From an uncultured Prochlorococcus sp. (lineage in GTDB: Bacteria; Cyanobacteriota; Cyanobacteriia; PCC-6307; Cyanobiaceae): a stretch of 64,000 bases of DNA. Below, in pieces: positions 49,147 through 56,399 of this stretch; position 1 is the first letter of the stretch; each line of letters starts with the position of its first letter. Under the pieces are notes generated by a model. The model did not search any database. It was not told where the DNA came from and worked only from the letters and a program-made list of their open reading frames with translations. The translations under genes and the position numbers were made by a program. The stretch covers positions 1 to 64,000 of the forward strand of contig CACBFH010000001.1 of assembly GCA_902538515.1 (NCBI GenBank), written 5' to 3'.

Positions 49147-49503
49147 TTATTTGTTTGTTTTACAAAGAACATAAAGCCAACCAAAGAAAGTAGCAAAAGC
49201 AATTATTAAAGCAATGTTGTTATTCCATGGACTTAAATATCTTTCTATTAAAAGTGGTACATGGAGAATAACAAAATACCAATATAGAGCAGATAGTAAT
49301 CCAAACAATAAAGCCAGAAGAATATAAAAAGGCAGGATATATAATCTTCTTTTTTTTATTCTTTCTTCTGTAATATTTTCGGCTAAACCAATTCTTGACC
49401 AATAACCACCATTTAATTGAAGAAAAAACTTTAAAAATACTCCGTAAATATTTATAAAAAACCTAGATAAAGCAAATAACGGTGAAATTATAAATCTTTG
49501 CAT
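49147..49503 (-). CDS. Membrane protein (118 aa)
   Basis: Two clear spans (about 54-78 and 95-113) after an amphipathic N-terminus (MQRFIISPLFALSRFFINIY). The LLALLFGLLSALYWYFVILH helix is long. No family recognised. It follows the 59-aa gene on the same strand. Confidence 0.6.
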   Translation of the reverse strand: MQRFIISPLFALSRFFINIYGVFLKFFLQLNGGYWSRIGLAENITEERIKKRRLYILPFYILLALLFGLLSALYWYFVILHVPLLIERYLSPWNNNIALIIAFATFFGWLYVLCKTNK

Positions 49504-49510
49504 TAATGCT

Positions 49511-49690
49511 TTAAAATTTAATTTGTTCAGTTATGGAAATCTGGCTTATATTATTAACTTTTTTTTCTCTATATTTCGTAAGGAAAAATACCATTGAGGT
49601 AAAAACAACTAAAAATCCTATTAATGATATTCGATAGAAAAGGTCATCAGACATTTCAAAAAAAGCTGATCTTTTAAATTTGTTTCTCAT
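49511..49690 (-). CDS. Single-span membrane protein (59 aa)
   Basis: MRNKFKRSAFFEMSDDLFYR, then ISLIGFLVVFTSMVFFLTKY and a basic-polar tail. One transmembrane helix. The leader has an AGAG...CTCT stem and a T7 run abutting the ATG, with the dispersed element (49721) upstream. Confidence 0.6.
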   Translation of the reverse strand: MRNKFKRSAFFEMSDDLFYRISLIGFLVVFTSMVFFLTKYREKKVNNISQISITEQIKF

Positions 49691-49749
49691 TAAAAAAAGA
49701 GGATTGTTTACTCTCTAAAGTAGATCAACATTCAATTACTGGCTTTTAG

Positions 49750-49773
49750 TTATGCAAGTAGTAAGCGTTTCAT
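49750..49773 (-). pseudogene. Signal-peptide start remnant (MKRLLLA-stop)
   Basis: ATGAAACGCTTACTACTTGC followed directly by ATAA. Same 20-mer as the starts at 39651 and 46291. Nothing of the gene body remains. Confidence 0.55.
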
Positions 49774-49838
49774 AAAAAAAACAAATAATGAAAACAGATT
49801 TTTTTTAGGATATAAATACAAAATTTAGGAAGGATTAA

Positions 49839-50216
49839 ATGTCTATCATTACCGACAATACAGTGTTAATTCATATTTACAGCGGTTTAGAATCCAAAAA
49901 TAAAGTTACTTTAGGTTTATTGGTTGCACTTACTGCAGAAAAAAACGATCATAAAGTTACTCTTTTTCTAGCAGGAGACGGAGTACAAATATTAGATTGC
50001 AAAAAAGCTTGCGAAATAGTTGGTCAAGGTACTGGAGATTTATACGAACATCTTCAAAATTTGAAGAAATCAAAAGTTACCATATATGTTTCAGGGATGT
50101 CTGACAAATCTAGGGGTTACGATGAGAAGCTTCTAGATGGATATTCAGCAGAGTTTGTGATGCCGGATGTTTTAGTTGAAGAATCAATTAAAGCAGATAG
50201 CGTACTTTGCTATTAA
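49839..50216 (+). CDS. DsrE/DsrF-like protein
   Basis: 125 residues with the DsrE-type alpha/beta layout: TVLIHIYSGLESKNKVTLGL, HKVTLFLAGDGVQILD, KKSKVTIYVSGMSDKSRGYD and a final MPDVLVEESIKADSVLCY. The Cys54 (DCKKACEIV) region may carry a thiol site. A ribosome-binding AGGA lies 8 bp before the start. It overlaps the convergent ADP-ribosylglycohydrolase fragment by 4 bp. Confidence 0.7.
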   Translation: MSIITDNTVLIHIYSGLESKNKVTLGLLVALTAEKNDHKVTLFLAGDGVQILDCKKACEIVGQGTGDLYEHLQNLKKSKVTIYVSGMSDKSRGYDEKLLDGYSAEFVMPDVLVEESIKADSVLCY

Positions 50217-50443
50217 AAAAGAGGTTTTTGGTCAATAGTATTTTTCTCAAGAATGTTTGCTAAATCTATAGACATTTGTGTATCATCTGTCCACCTCATT
50301 TTTCCTGTAGGTGTTTTTGAAAAGAATTTCCATAAAAACCTTTCAATAAAACCTCCTTCATAAGGCGCTCCTAAAGCATCTCCTAAAGATAAGCCAATGA
50401 ATGTACCAATAAATTTATCCTCTATAACATTTGATAATTTCAT
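50213..50443 (-). pseudogene. ADP-ribosylglycohydrolase, N-terminal fragment
   Basis: 76 residues (MKLSNVIEDKFIGTFIGLSL, GDALGAPYEGG, KMRWTDDTQMSIDLA). GDALG-x2-YE and TDDT-x-M are the first two motifs of the DraG/ARH family, normally about 300 residues. The second metal motif is absent because the gene stops at DQKPLF, so it is a truncated remnant. Confidence 0.7.
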
Positions 50444-50528
50444 TATTTCTAATTAGGAAAGTAATTGCTTTTTTAAGGTAATCTTATGGAGAAGATTATT
50501 TTAAGATACTGCCTAATTAATTTCTATC

Positions 50529-52163
50529 ATGTCTAATTTTTCTCCTGGAGACGTAAGAAAATTAATAGATAAGTTCTTCTCTATCCAATGGTGTATCGAT
50601 AATTTAGTGGTGCCCCTTTTTGAAGAGACATCTTTACCAAATAGTCCAACTGTTATAAAAATAGCTATTGCAAATTATTCATACTTAGCGACAATAGCAG
50701 CTCCCATAAAAGAAAGATTAAAACAGGCAGGCTATACATGTGAATTTGTAGAGAAGTCTCAAGAAGAAATACAAGAAATTCTTGATTTAGCTTCTGATGA
50801 AAGGTTTATAAATGGTGAGAGGATTGAAGAATCGGTATTTGATGAAGATGATGTTTTAGAGGCTATTAAAGCCACTTCAGTTATTGATGAAGAAAGTTTT
50901 GATTTTGAATTTGAAGAGGAGGAGGCATATGAGGAAGAAGAACTTTTAGATTTAAAAGTTGAAATGTCTGAGAGCAAAATACAAAATGCAGCAGGTGCAA
51001 TACTCATAAACTCAAAAAAAGATAATGTTTCTGATATTCACATCACTCCTAAAGAGGAATGCTACAAAGTAATGGTAAGGAAAGATGGGATAATGCATCC
51101 TTTTATGACCATCCCAAGGAGGTCAGGAATGCAACTTGTTACTTGCTTAAAAAACATGGCCAATATGGATATTTCTGAAAAAAGAATAGGCCAAGATGGA
51201 AAGATACTTAGGAAATATGAAGGCAATAAAATGGAATTTCGCTGTTCAACAGTCCCTAGTAAGCATGGAGAGAAAATGGTTCTCAGAATTATTAATAGTG
51301 ATGCATCAGTGTTAAATTTAGATACTTTGATTCATATTGAAAGTGTCAGAAAATGTTTTAGAACAACAATTAATGCTACAAACGGAGTCATAATAGTTTC
51401 TGGCCCAACAGGTTCTGGAAAGTCAACTACTATTGCTGCAGCCTTAATAGAAAAGGACACGGGAGGGATAAATATTGTTACGGCTGAAGACCCTATTGAA
51501 TACGACCTAGGTGGAGATATATTACAAACTCAGTTAAATAGAGCAAAAGGACAAACATTTGTAATGCTTCTCAGAAGTTTTTTAAGGCAAGATCCTGATG
51601 TAATACTTATTGGCGAGACTCGAGATCCTGAGACCGCAGAATCAGCTATGGATGCTGCTGAAACTGGTCATTTAGTTTTCACAACACTTCATGCCAATTC
51701 AGCAATTAGTTCATTAACTAGATTAATTGACATGGAAGTACCAAAATATAAACTAAACTCAAGTTTAAGAGGTGTATTAGCACAAAGATTGATTAGAAAA
51801 GTTTGTACAGGATGTGGAATTAAAAGAGGAGTTTCTGAGAGTGAATCTATTCGTTTCGAGATTGATGAAGGTATTCCTGTAATGTACGCCAATGCTTTAT
51901 CTGCTGAAGAAAAATCAAAAAGAAAGAGAGAGAATACATTATGTCCTAAGTGTTCTGGTATAGGTTATGTCGGAAGAATTGGAGTTTATGAATTACTAGA
52001 AGTAAATAGAGATATCCAAATCGCAATTGCTGAAAAGAAGTCAATTGAAGAAATCGAAAATATTGCGGTTAATAAAAATAATATGCTTACTCTAAGAAAA
52101 TATGGTCTTGAATTAATTAAGGAGGGTCTAACAACCTTTTCAGAATTAGAAAGGGTTATTTGA
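50529..52163 (+). CDS. Type IV pilus/type II secretion ATPase (PilB/GspE)
   Basis: 544 residues. Walker A SGPTGSGKSTTI at about 291-302, the Asp box DPDVILIGETRDPETA, the His box TGHLVFTTLHANSA, and the zinc-type Cys pairs CTGCG (about 426) and CPKC (about 472). The GspE N-terminal domain is short and followed by an acidic linker (FDFEFEEEEAYEEEELLDL). It powers pilus or pseudopilus assembly at the inner membrane. No PilC, PilD, PilT or PilQ is present in the window. Confidence 0.9.
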   Translation: MSNFSPGDVRKLIDKFFSIQWCIDNLVVPLFEETSLPNSPTVIKIAIANYSYLATIAAPIKERLKQAGYTCEFVEKSQEEIQEILDLASDERFINGERIEESVFDEDDVLEAIKATSVIDEESFDFEFEEEEAYEEEELLDLKVEMSESKIQNAAGAILINSKKDNVSDIHITPKEECYKVMVRKDGIMHPFMTIPRRSGMQLVTCLKNMANMDISEKRIGQDGKILRKYEGNKMEFRCSTVPSKHGEKMVLRIINSDASVLNLDTLIHIESVRKCFRTTINATNGVIIVSGPTGSGKSTTIAAALIEKDTGGINIVTAEDPIEYDLGGDILQTQLNRAKGQTFVMLLRSFLRQDPDVILIGETRDPETAESAMDAAETGHLVFTTLHANSAISSLTRLIDMEVPKYKLNSSLRGVLAQRLIRKVCTGCGIKRGVSESESIRFEIDEGIPVMYANALSAEEKSKRKRENTLCPKCSGIGYVGRIGVYELLEVNRDIQIAIAEKKSIEEIENIAVNKNNMLTLRKYGLELIKEGLTTFSELERVI

Positions 52164-52226
52164 TCGGAAATTCTTAGGACAGTTTTTTAGTTTTATATCA
52201 AAGAGAAGTAGATTAATATATTTGTT

Positions 52227-52484
52227 TTAGCGAAATCTTCTTTTGATGCAGTATTTAGCAAAGTCTATTAACCCTGAATATCTAAAACTTGGATCGATAT
52301 AGTGCTGTATGACATAAAAAGCAAAATAATATGCTCTGCAGAATCCCCATATTGCAAAAGCTAAAAGTACGAAGGTTTTAAACTCAAAGTTAATTGATAT
52401 GAGAAGCAAGGAAGCAATTAAACCAACTAAGAACATTAATCCTCCTTTTAGGTAAAGGAGCCAAACTTTCTTTATGTCCGCCAT
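52227..52484 (-). CDS. Membrane protein (85 aa)
   Basis: Two adjacent spans (about residues 10-30 and 35-58): LKGGLMFLVGLIASLLLISI and FKTFVLLAFAIWGFCRAYYF, with a basic tail. No family recognised. Confidence 0.6.
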   Translation of the reverse strand: MADIKKVWLLYLKGGLMFLVGLIASLLLISINFEFKTFVLLAFAIWGFCRAYYFAFYVIQHYIDPSFRYSGLIDFAKYCIKRRFR

Positions 52485-52525
52485 CGTTTTTCCTCTAATT
52501 TAGGGCATTCGTCAACTAGTAAAAA

Positions 52526-52640
52526 GTTTGGGTAAAGTTTGGGTAAAGTTTGGGTAGAAATTTACGATTCCTTGAGATCACAGTAATAGCTATTCGCGCT
52601 CACTTTTCATTAGCCAGTAGCTAGATTCAATCATAGGCTA
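52526..52640 (-). repeat. Junction module J5 (triple iteron + EVE copy, block missing)
   Basis: GTTTGGGTAAA, GTTTGGGTAAA, GTTTGGGTAGA (52526-52558) and an EVE copy with CATTAG at 52608, reading MIESSYWLMKSE. Spacing between them is 49 bp, as elsewhere. No second iteron or conserved block follows, so the right half is lost. The stretch to 52762 shows nothing else. Confidence 0.75.
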
Positions 52641-52762
52641 TAATTTGCGGAAAAATAGAGCTACTGGTATGGCATTTTGTTAACTTTTTCGTAAGTCAGC
52701 CAAATCCAAAGCATTGTATTTAGTTTATCGAAGATAGTTGTTCTAAGAAAGTTTAGAATAGT

Positions 52763-53245
52763 TTAATTCCATGAAAGACCGCCACTCTGAATTTTTTCTC
52801 CTGTACTTAAATTTAGCCAAAGTTCTCCTCCAGAATTATTCCCTTTAACTTTTTTAACTCCAATTCTATGAGCTCCTAATGGACCAACACAGTTACCAAT
52901 AGTTGTGGGCGGTACATAACCATCTTCCCTAGGGATATAATCATACTTTTGATAAAACTCATAAAAACCATTTGTTGAATTTAGTCCAAAATCAGGCGTA
53001 AAAGTAGATACAACTTCTTCTAAAGTTATTCCCATTCTGCATTCTTTCCAAGAATTAATCATACTAACTTTTACAAGCGTATCTGCTGCTTTTTCTCTGA
53101 TATCCAAAAATACAGGGATTACGACAGCTGATAATATTGCCAATACAGCGATAACCATCACTAATTCAATTAGTGAAAATCCTTTATTAATTTTATTGTG
53201 ATAGATCAGGCTTATTTTCATTGGCCAAAACTTTTCTTCAGTCAT
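52763..53245 (-). CDS. Type IV pilin/pseudopilin with a start borrowed from an EVE copy
   Basis: The prepilin cleavage site is clear: NKG/FSLIELVMVIAVLAIL, with Gly at -1, Phe at +1 and Glu at +5, followed by a hydrophobic helix and about 110 residues of globular domain with two Cys (KECRMG, GNCVGP). The frame begins inside the EVE copy at J6: MTEEKFWPMKISLIYH, where MTEEKFW-x-MK matches EVE. Either the ATG at 53245 or the internal one at 53221 initiates; the latter gives a 14-residue leader, typical of pilins. Its partner ATPase is encoded 600 bp away on the other strand. Confidence 0.8.
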   Translation of the reverse strand: MTEEKFWPMKISLIYHNKINKGFSLIELVMVIAVLAILSAVVIPVFLDIREKAADTLVKVSMINSWKECRMGITLEEVVSTFTPDFGLNSTNGFYEFYQKYDYIPREDGYVPPTTIGNCVGPLGAHRIGVKKVKGNNSGGELWLNLSTGEKIQSGGLSWN

Positions 53246-53350
53246 ATTAATCAATTTGTGCGAAATTATAAGGTTTGGATAAATTTTGGGTAACTTTTAC
53301 ATAAACTGATTATCCATCAGGTTTCCTTCTTAGGAAAATCTGTGGTGGTA
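53209..53350 (-). repeat. Junction module J6 (EVE copy, iteron F, block)
   Basis: EVE copy with CATTGG (for CATTAG) at 53219 reading MTEEKFWPMK; GTTTGGATAAA/TTTTGGGTAAC (53273-53294), 54 bp from the CATTGG as in J0 and J4; block with TTATCC at 53310 and TTCTTAGGAAAA. The most diverged intact module. Confidence 0.72.
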
Positions 53351-53416
53351 AGGGAAACTTCATTATTTTTGGATTTCTATCCTAATGTTAGATATTTGAT
53401 GATAGTGAACGTAATA

Positions 53417-53566
53417 TTATTCATCTTTAAAATCATGAGGAGGAGATATTGCCTCTTCAGAGTGAATTACCACATCGCAACCATTAGATTTCCTCAAAAC
53501 TGCATCAAAGAATGTTACCTTTGGAGTCTCTCTAAAAATTGTTATTGGCACGAATTTTAATTTCAT
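53417..53566 (-). CDS. Hypothetical 49-residue protein
   Basis: MKLKFVPITIFRETPKVTFF, then DAVLRKSNGCDVVIHSEEAI. A GAGAGG ribosome-binding site is 8 bp upstream. Soluble; no named family. It is read opposite to an unlikely plus-strand frame that is rejected. Confidence 0.6.
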   Translation of the reverse strand: MKLKFVPITIFRETPKVTFFDAVLRKSNGCDVVIHSEEAISPPHDFKDE

Positions 53567-53639
53567 AATTCAACCTCTCAGGAAGTGAATTAAAAATATG
53601 ATTAGAAATTATTTACAAAGAATAATTATTTATTGATTC

Positions 53640-53727
53640 TTATTTGCAACAAACTAAACAATTTTTCTCAAATGGGTAATCTTTGCAACTTTGTTTTAGG
53701 GTTTTTTGAAATGTTGTATTTACTTGA
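53640..53727 (-). pseudogene. Remnant of a small Cys-rich protein
   Basis: A startless frame ends TLKQSCKDYPFEKNCLVCCK-stop (given in two parts: SCKDYPFEKNC and LVCCK). The Cys-x-P/F-x-N-C-K layout resembles the C-terminus of the 54-aa protein at 53986 (CTAHPTNSHCKLYCD). No start codon precedes it. Confidence 0.35.
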
Positions 53728-53797
53728 CGTAATCAATATCTCACAAATCTTTTTTTGATAAAATGCATTGCGTTTTTAGTTTCATTTTACCTACCTA

Positions 53798-53899
53798 TTA
53801 ATATTGTTGTTTGTAGCCATTCCAAGTTTGATTCAACCTTAACCCAAGATATGCAATTAAAATTGTCCAAAAAAGAATTTCTAAACTTAAATTAGTCAT
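53798..53899 (-). CDS. Single-span membrane peptide (33 aa)
   Basis: MTNLSLEILFWTILIAYLGL then RLNQTWNGYKQQY. One helix, polar tail. A strong AAAGGAGG ribosome-binding site lies 8 bp before the ATG, which supports translation despite the size. Confidence 0.6.
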   Translation of the reverse strand: MTNLSLEILFWTILIAYLGLRLNQTWNGYKQQY

Positions 53900-53985
53900 C
53901 GACTTTTCCTCCTTTTTTACTAACTGAGCTCTAGTACGGATTAAATATAAAAATCAAGCGTAAGAATACCTAAAAAGATTAAATA

Positions 53986-54150
53986 TTAATCACAATAAAG
54001 TTTGCAATGACTATTAGTTGGATGCGCTGTACATTCTTGATCCCAATATTTTTTTAGTTCTTTTTTGGGTAATTGATAGTTGAAATCGTGCATTTCCCAC
54101 ATATCTGAAGTTGCATTTCTTAGAGCAGTGAGCGGAGTAGTGAGTTTCAT
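53986..54150 (-). CDS. Hypothetical 54-residue protein with Cys-rich tail
   Basis: MKLTTPLTALRNATSDMWEM, HDFNYQLPKKELKKYWDQE, then CTAHPTNSHCKLYCD. The three Cys near the end recall the C-terminal loop of CP12 (C-x-NP-x4-C-x-Y), but the rest does not fit, so no family is claimed. An AAAGGAGG ribosome-binding site is present. Confidence 0.6.
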   Translation of the reverse strand: MKLTTPLTALRNATSDMWEMHDFNYQLPKKELKKYWDQECTAHPTNSHCKLYCD

Positions 54151-54237
54151 AAAACCTCCTTTATCTCTACTACTTAATTATCCGCCTTTTAACTTGAAAT
54201 TAATAGAGTATTTTTACCCTAGTATTAGAGCTTTGTT

Positions 54238-54265
54238 TTGACAATCTTCTCCCATTAAATAGGAT
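54238..54265 (+). promoter_or_regulatory. Sigma-70-type promoter upstream of hli
   Basis: TTGACA (54238-54243), 16 bases, TAGGAT (54260-54265). A transcript from about 54272 would reach the hli gene after a ~190-base leader, unless it stops at the weak AAGAG...CTCTTTTTT hairpin near 54331-54356. The rest of 54151-54465 holds nothing recognisable. Confidence 0.45.
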
Positions 54266-54465
54266 TAGAAATAATGCAGGAGTCTTAAAAGTATTCCATC
54301 AATTTTGTGGACATTCAGGTGCATAAAATTGAAGAGAGCAGAATTACCTCTTTTTTAGGCATTTCCACAATTTAATTTTTTAGAAGATTTAAAATTGGTA
54401 GAAAAAACTACATCATTTGAAGTTTTAAATGAATAATTTATAGATATAAATTCAATTAACTTATT

Positions 54466-54594
54466 ATGGAATTCGCAAAAAAAATCATGACCGAAAAAGC
54501 TGAAAAGCTTAATGGTAAAGCTGCAATGCTTGGAATGTTTGCTCTTATTGGGGCATACTATTTTACTGGTCAAATATTGCCAGGTATCTTCTAA
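54466..54594 (+). CDS. hli: High-light-inducible protein (Hli)
   Basis: 42 residues with the LHC-type chlorophyll-binding core TEKAEKLNGKAAMLGMFALI (E-x-LNG-x-AAMLG), one membrane helix and the short GQILPGIF tail. Hli proteins bind chlorophyll and carotenoid and protect photosystems from excess light. Multiple island-borne copies are typical of high-light Prochlorococcus. A terminator follows at 54618. It is missed by length filters. Confidence 0.93.
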   Translation: MEFAKKIMTEKAEKLNGKAAMLGMFALIGAYYFTGQILPGIF

Positions 54595-54617
54595 TAAATT
54601 TCTTTTTGAAATTTAGA

Positions 54618-54640
54618 GGGGCTTACCAAGCCCCTTTTTT
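54618..54640 (+). terminator. Rho-independent terminator of hli
   Basis: GGGGCTT and AAGCCCC form a perfect 7-bp stem with loop ACC, followed by T6. Confidence 0.92.
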
Positions 54641-54696
54641 ATTTTCGTTTTTTGAATTTTTTTATGGCGATACCCAATCAAAACTTTCTATACACA

Positions 54697-54740
54697 CCTC
54701 TGAAATTTTTCAGAGGAACTCTTTAATTCGCAGCTGCGAA
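54697..54740. other. Perfect hairpin and palindrome between hli and a tiny frame
   Basis: CCTCTGAAA/TTTCAGAGG (54697-54716) forms a 9-bp stem with a 2-base loop; TTCGCAGCTGCGAA (54727-54740) is a perfect 14-bp palindrome. Neither has a T-run. They may belong to a small RNA or to the 3' end of the minus-strand 54748-54807 unit. The following stretch 54880-55290 shows no gene. Confidence 0.35.
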
Positions 54741-54747
54741 GGCAAAT

Positions 54748-54807
54748 TTAGAAAGCATACTTTGGATCTAATTTATTTATGAATTGTTTATTTCTAAAAG
54801 TATTCAT
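54748..54807 (-). CDS. Possible 19-residue peptide after a WLDRLI remnant
   Basis: MNTFRNKQFINKLDPKYAF, with AAGGGAG 8 bp before the ATG. Just upstream (54810-54870) a startless frame reads NTLWLDRLINQLEKQAKGV-stop, related to the 45-aa protein at 47997. The good ribosome-binding site argues for translation; the length argues for caution. Confidence 0.35.
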   Translation of the reverse strand: MNTFRNKQFINKLDPKYAF

Positions 54808-55306
54808 AGTCAAACTCCCTTCGCTTGTTTTTCAAGCTGATTAATTAATCTGTCCAACCATAAAGTGTTGTTTATCTTTTTTTAAAAAGTATTTCATTTT
54901 ATATGTACTCATTAAGTTAAACCTTAATTAGTGAAACTAACTTAAATGTAATTAATAAATTCAGTAGAGCAAAAATATTGATTGTGAAAATAGTGAAATA
55001 TTTAATAAAGATTCATTCAATACAAAAGAGCTGTTTGATTTTCATTTCAGATTGCCTTTCAATTAGTTAAAAGTTTTAAGAGTTTTTAATTAAAAAAAAA
55101 TAGGTATTTGTATTAAATCAAAAAAATCCAATATTAAGTTTTTTACTTACAAAATGGAAATAGCTTAAAAAAAAGAAAATTTGTTGGGCTTAGATTACTT
55201 CGATCTTTTAGGATTTAATTCCCAAGAGGAAGTTGAATCATCTCTTGCTATTTTTATAGCAAGATAAGAAAAAAGGAGCAAAATTCTTCTTTATTCAGAT
55301 CGACTG

Positions 55307-55615
55307 TTAATCATGATACCCAACTTTAGAAACAATATTTCCTGAAACAGGATCAGTAACTCCAAGTTCTGGAGACAATTCTTCCATAAATCCTCTAACC
55401 TCATCAAGGTGAGCAATCATCGCTGGTCTTTGCGCTGCAATGGCTTCTGAACTTTTCCAAATACCAACAAAACAGAAATCATAATCACCAGTTTTGGCGA
55501 TATATCTTTGAGTCATACCTTCAAAACTTGTTTTATCTATTACTTCAAAATACTTATCTACACAATCTGATTTCAATTTGAATCGAACAACATTCATAAA
55601 ATTTTGGATAGTCAT
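55307..55615 (-). CDS. ABM-like (antibiotic-biosynthesis-monooxygenase fold) protein
   Basis: Start placed at ATG 55615 (MTIQNFMNVVRFKLKSDCVD), because the leader before it matches that of the DUF3764 gene exactly to this ATG. 102 residues: FEGMTQRYIAKTGDYDFCFV, GIWKSSEAIAAQRPAMIAHL, consistent with a dimeric alpha-beta-barrel of the ABM type. Function unknown; possibly stress-related. Confidence 0.55.
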   Translation of the reverse strand: MTIQNFMNVVRFKLKSDCVDKYFEVIDKTSFEGMTQRYIAKTGDYDFCFVGIWKSSEAIAAQRPAMIAHLDEVRGFMEELSPELGVTDPVSGNIVSKVGYHD

Positions 55616-55642
55616 AAAAAAGGAGCTAATTGCTATTAATCT

Positions 55643-55659
55643 TAGATCGACTGTCAACC
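55643..55659 (-). promoter_or_regulatory. Shared leader element before the ABM-like gene
   Basis: TAGATCGACTGTCAACC on the plus strand. On the minus strand the order is element, AGATTAATAGCAATTAGCTC, T-run, ATG, matching the leader of the DUF3764 gene 13 kb away. A third copy (55296) sits at this gene's 3' end, before a CTCC-T6 tract. Confidence 0.55.
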
Positions 55660-55719
55660 ACTAAAAAATTTGGGTTAAGTTTGTTAAAAAAACGAATTTC
55701 TGAGTTCCAGACCTACTAT

Positions 55720-56016
55720 TTATTTTCTTTTCTTCTTCTTCTCTTTCTTTTTATTCTTTATCTTTTCAAAAACCTCATCAGCTTTTTTCTCAATATCATC
55801 TAGCTTATTGGAAAGTTTATTTATAGTTTCAAATTTTCCTTCTTTTATTACAGCATCTTTTGCCTCAATTATTTCAACTAGCTCTTCTTTAACCACAGTA
55901 TTTTGCACCTCTTCAGTTTGGATACCAAACTTACCTTTTATAAAATTGGCTAAAACAATAAGAACTGGTACATGAGCTAGTCCACCTAATACTATTCTTG
56001 TGTCTGAATAAGCCAA
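55720..56016 (-). CDS. Membrane-anchored coiled-coil protein with Lys tail (98 aa)
   Basis: An N-terminal hydrophobic segment (IVLGGLAHVPVLIVLANFIK) is followed by an acidic/basic helix (NKLSNKLDDIEKKADEVFEK) and the tail IKNKKKEKKKKRK. It would sit in a membrane with a cytosolic coiled coil. No family recognised. Confidence 0.6.
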   Translation of the reverse strand: MAYSDTRIVLGGLAHVPVLIVLANFIKGKFGIQTEEVQNTVVKEELVEIIEAKDAVIKEGKFETINKLSNKLDDIEKKADEVFEKIKNKKKEKKKKRK

Positions 56017-56155
56017 TTATTTAGTAAAGAGCTGAGATATTAAAGCATAAATTTAATTTTTATATTCTTTTTATTAAGCCAAAACCATTAGCCATACTTT
56101 TTTGATTCGTAAATCAAAAATTTTGCTATTAATTTAGTAGAGACTTTTTTATTCA

Positions 56156-56245
56156 ATGCCATTAGACGTATTTCTAATGAACATGTGCATAGTAGTTATA
56201 GCATTGCTTATCAGAAGAGAAATCAAACTTAAGAAAGCAAGATAA
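56156..56245 (+). CDS. Single-span membrane peptide (29 aa)
   Basis: MPLDVFLMNMCIVVIALLIR then REIKLKKAR: one helix with a basic end. Followed 3 bp later by another membrane peptide. No clear ribosome-binding site. Confidence 0.4.
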   Translation: MPLDVFLMNMCIVVIALLIRREIKLKKAR

Positions 56246-56248
56246 ATA

Positions 56249-56368
56249 ATGAAAACACAAATTTTTAAAAAACAGTATATTCCAAATGTTCATGCAATTA
56301 ATTTATTATTAGCTCTGCTCCTACTTATGTGGTTACCGCTAGCACTTAGATTCTTATTAATAATTTAG
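56249..56368 (+). CDS. Single-span membrane peptide (39 aa)
   Basis: MKTQIFKKQYIPNVHAINLL then LALLLLMWLPLALRFLLII: basic N-terminus and a long hydrophobic helix. Follows the 29-aa frame after 3 bp. Confidence 0.45.
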   Translation: MKTQIFKKQYIPNVHAINLLLALLLLMWLPLALRFLLII

Positions 56369-56399
56369 TCAATAAAGTAGGTTACTTGTAATTAACATA

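Larger units (their letters stand above)
47125..52558. mobile_element. Putative composite cassette E
   Basis: Left end GTTTGAACGGT/GTGTGAACAGA; right end three copies of GTTTGGGTAAA-type repeats (52526-52558). The two ends do not match, so this stretch is probably more than one insertion with an internal junction lost. It holds small membrane proteins, a DsrE protein and a PilB/GspE ATPase. Confidence 0.35.

Noticed and set aside
50446..50462. TTTCTAATTAGGAAAG as a lost junction in cassette E
   Set aside because: Only about 14 bases match the block and no other part of the module is present; it could be chance in AT-rich DNA, though it would explain the mismatched ends of cassette E.
53342..53560. 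Plus-strand 72-codon frame
   Set aside because: The minus-strand 49-aa frame has a ribosome-binding site and better composition; the plus frame overlaps junction J6 and has no support.
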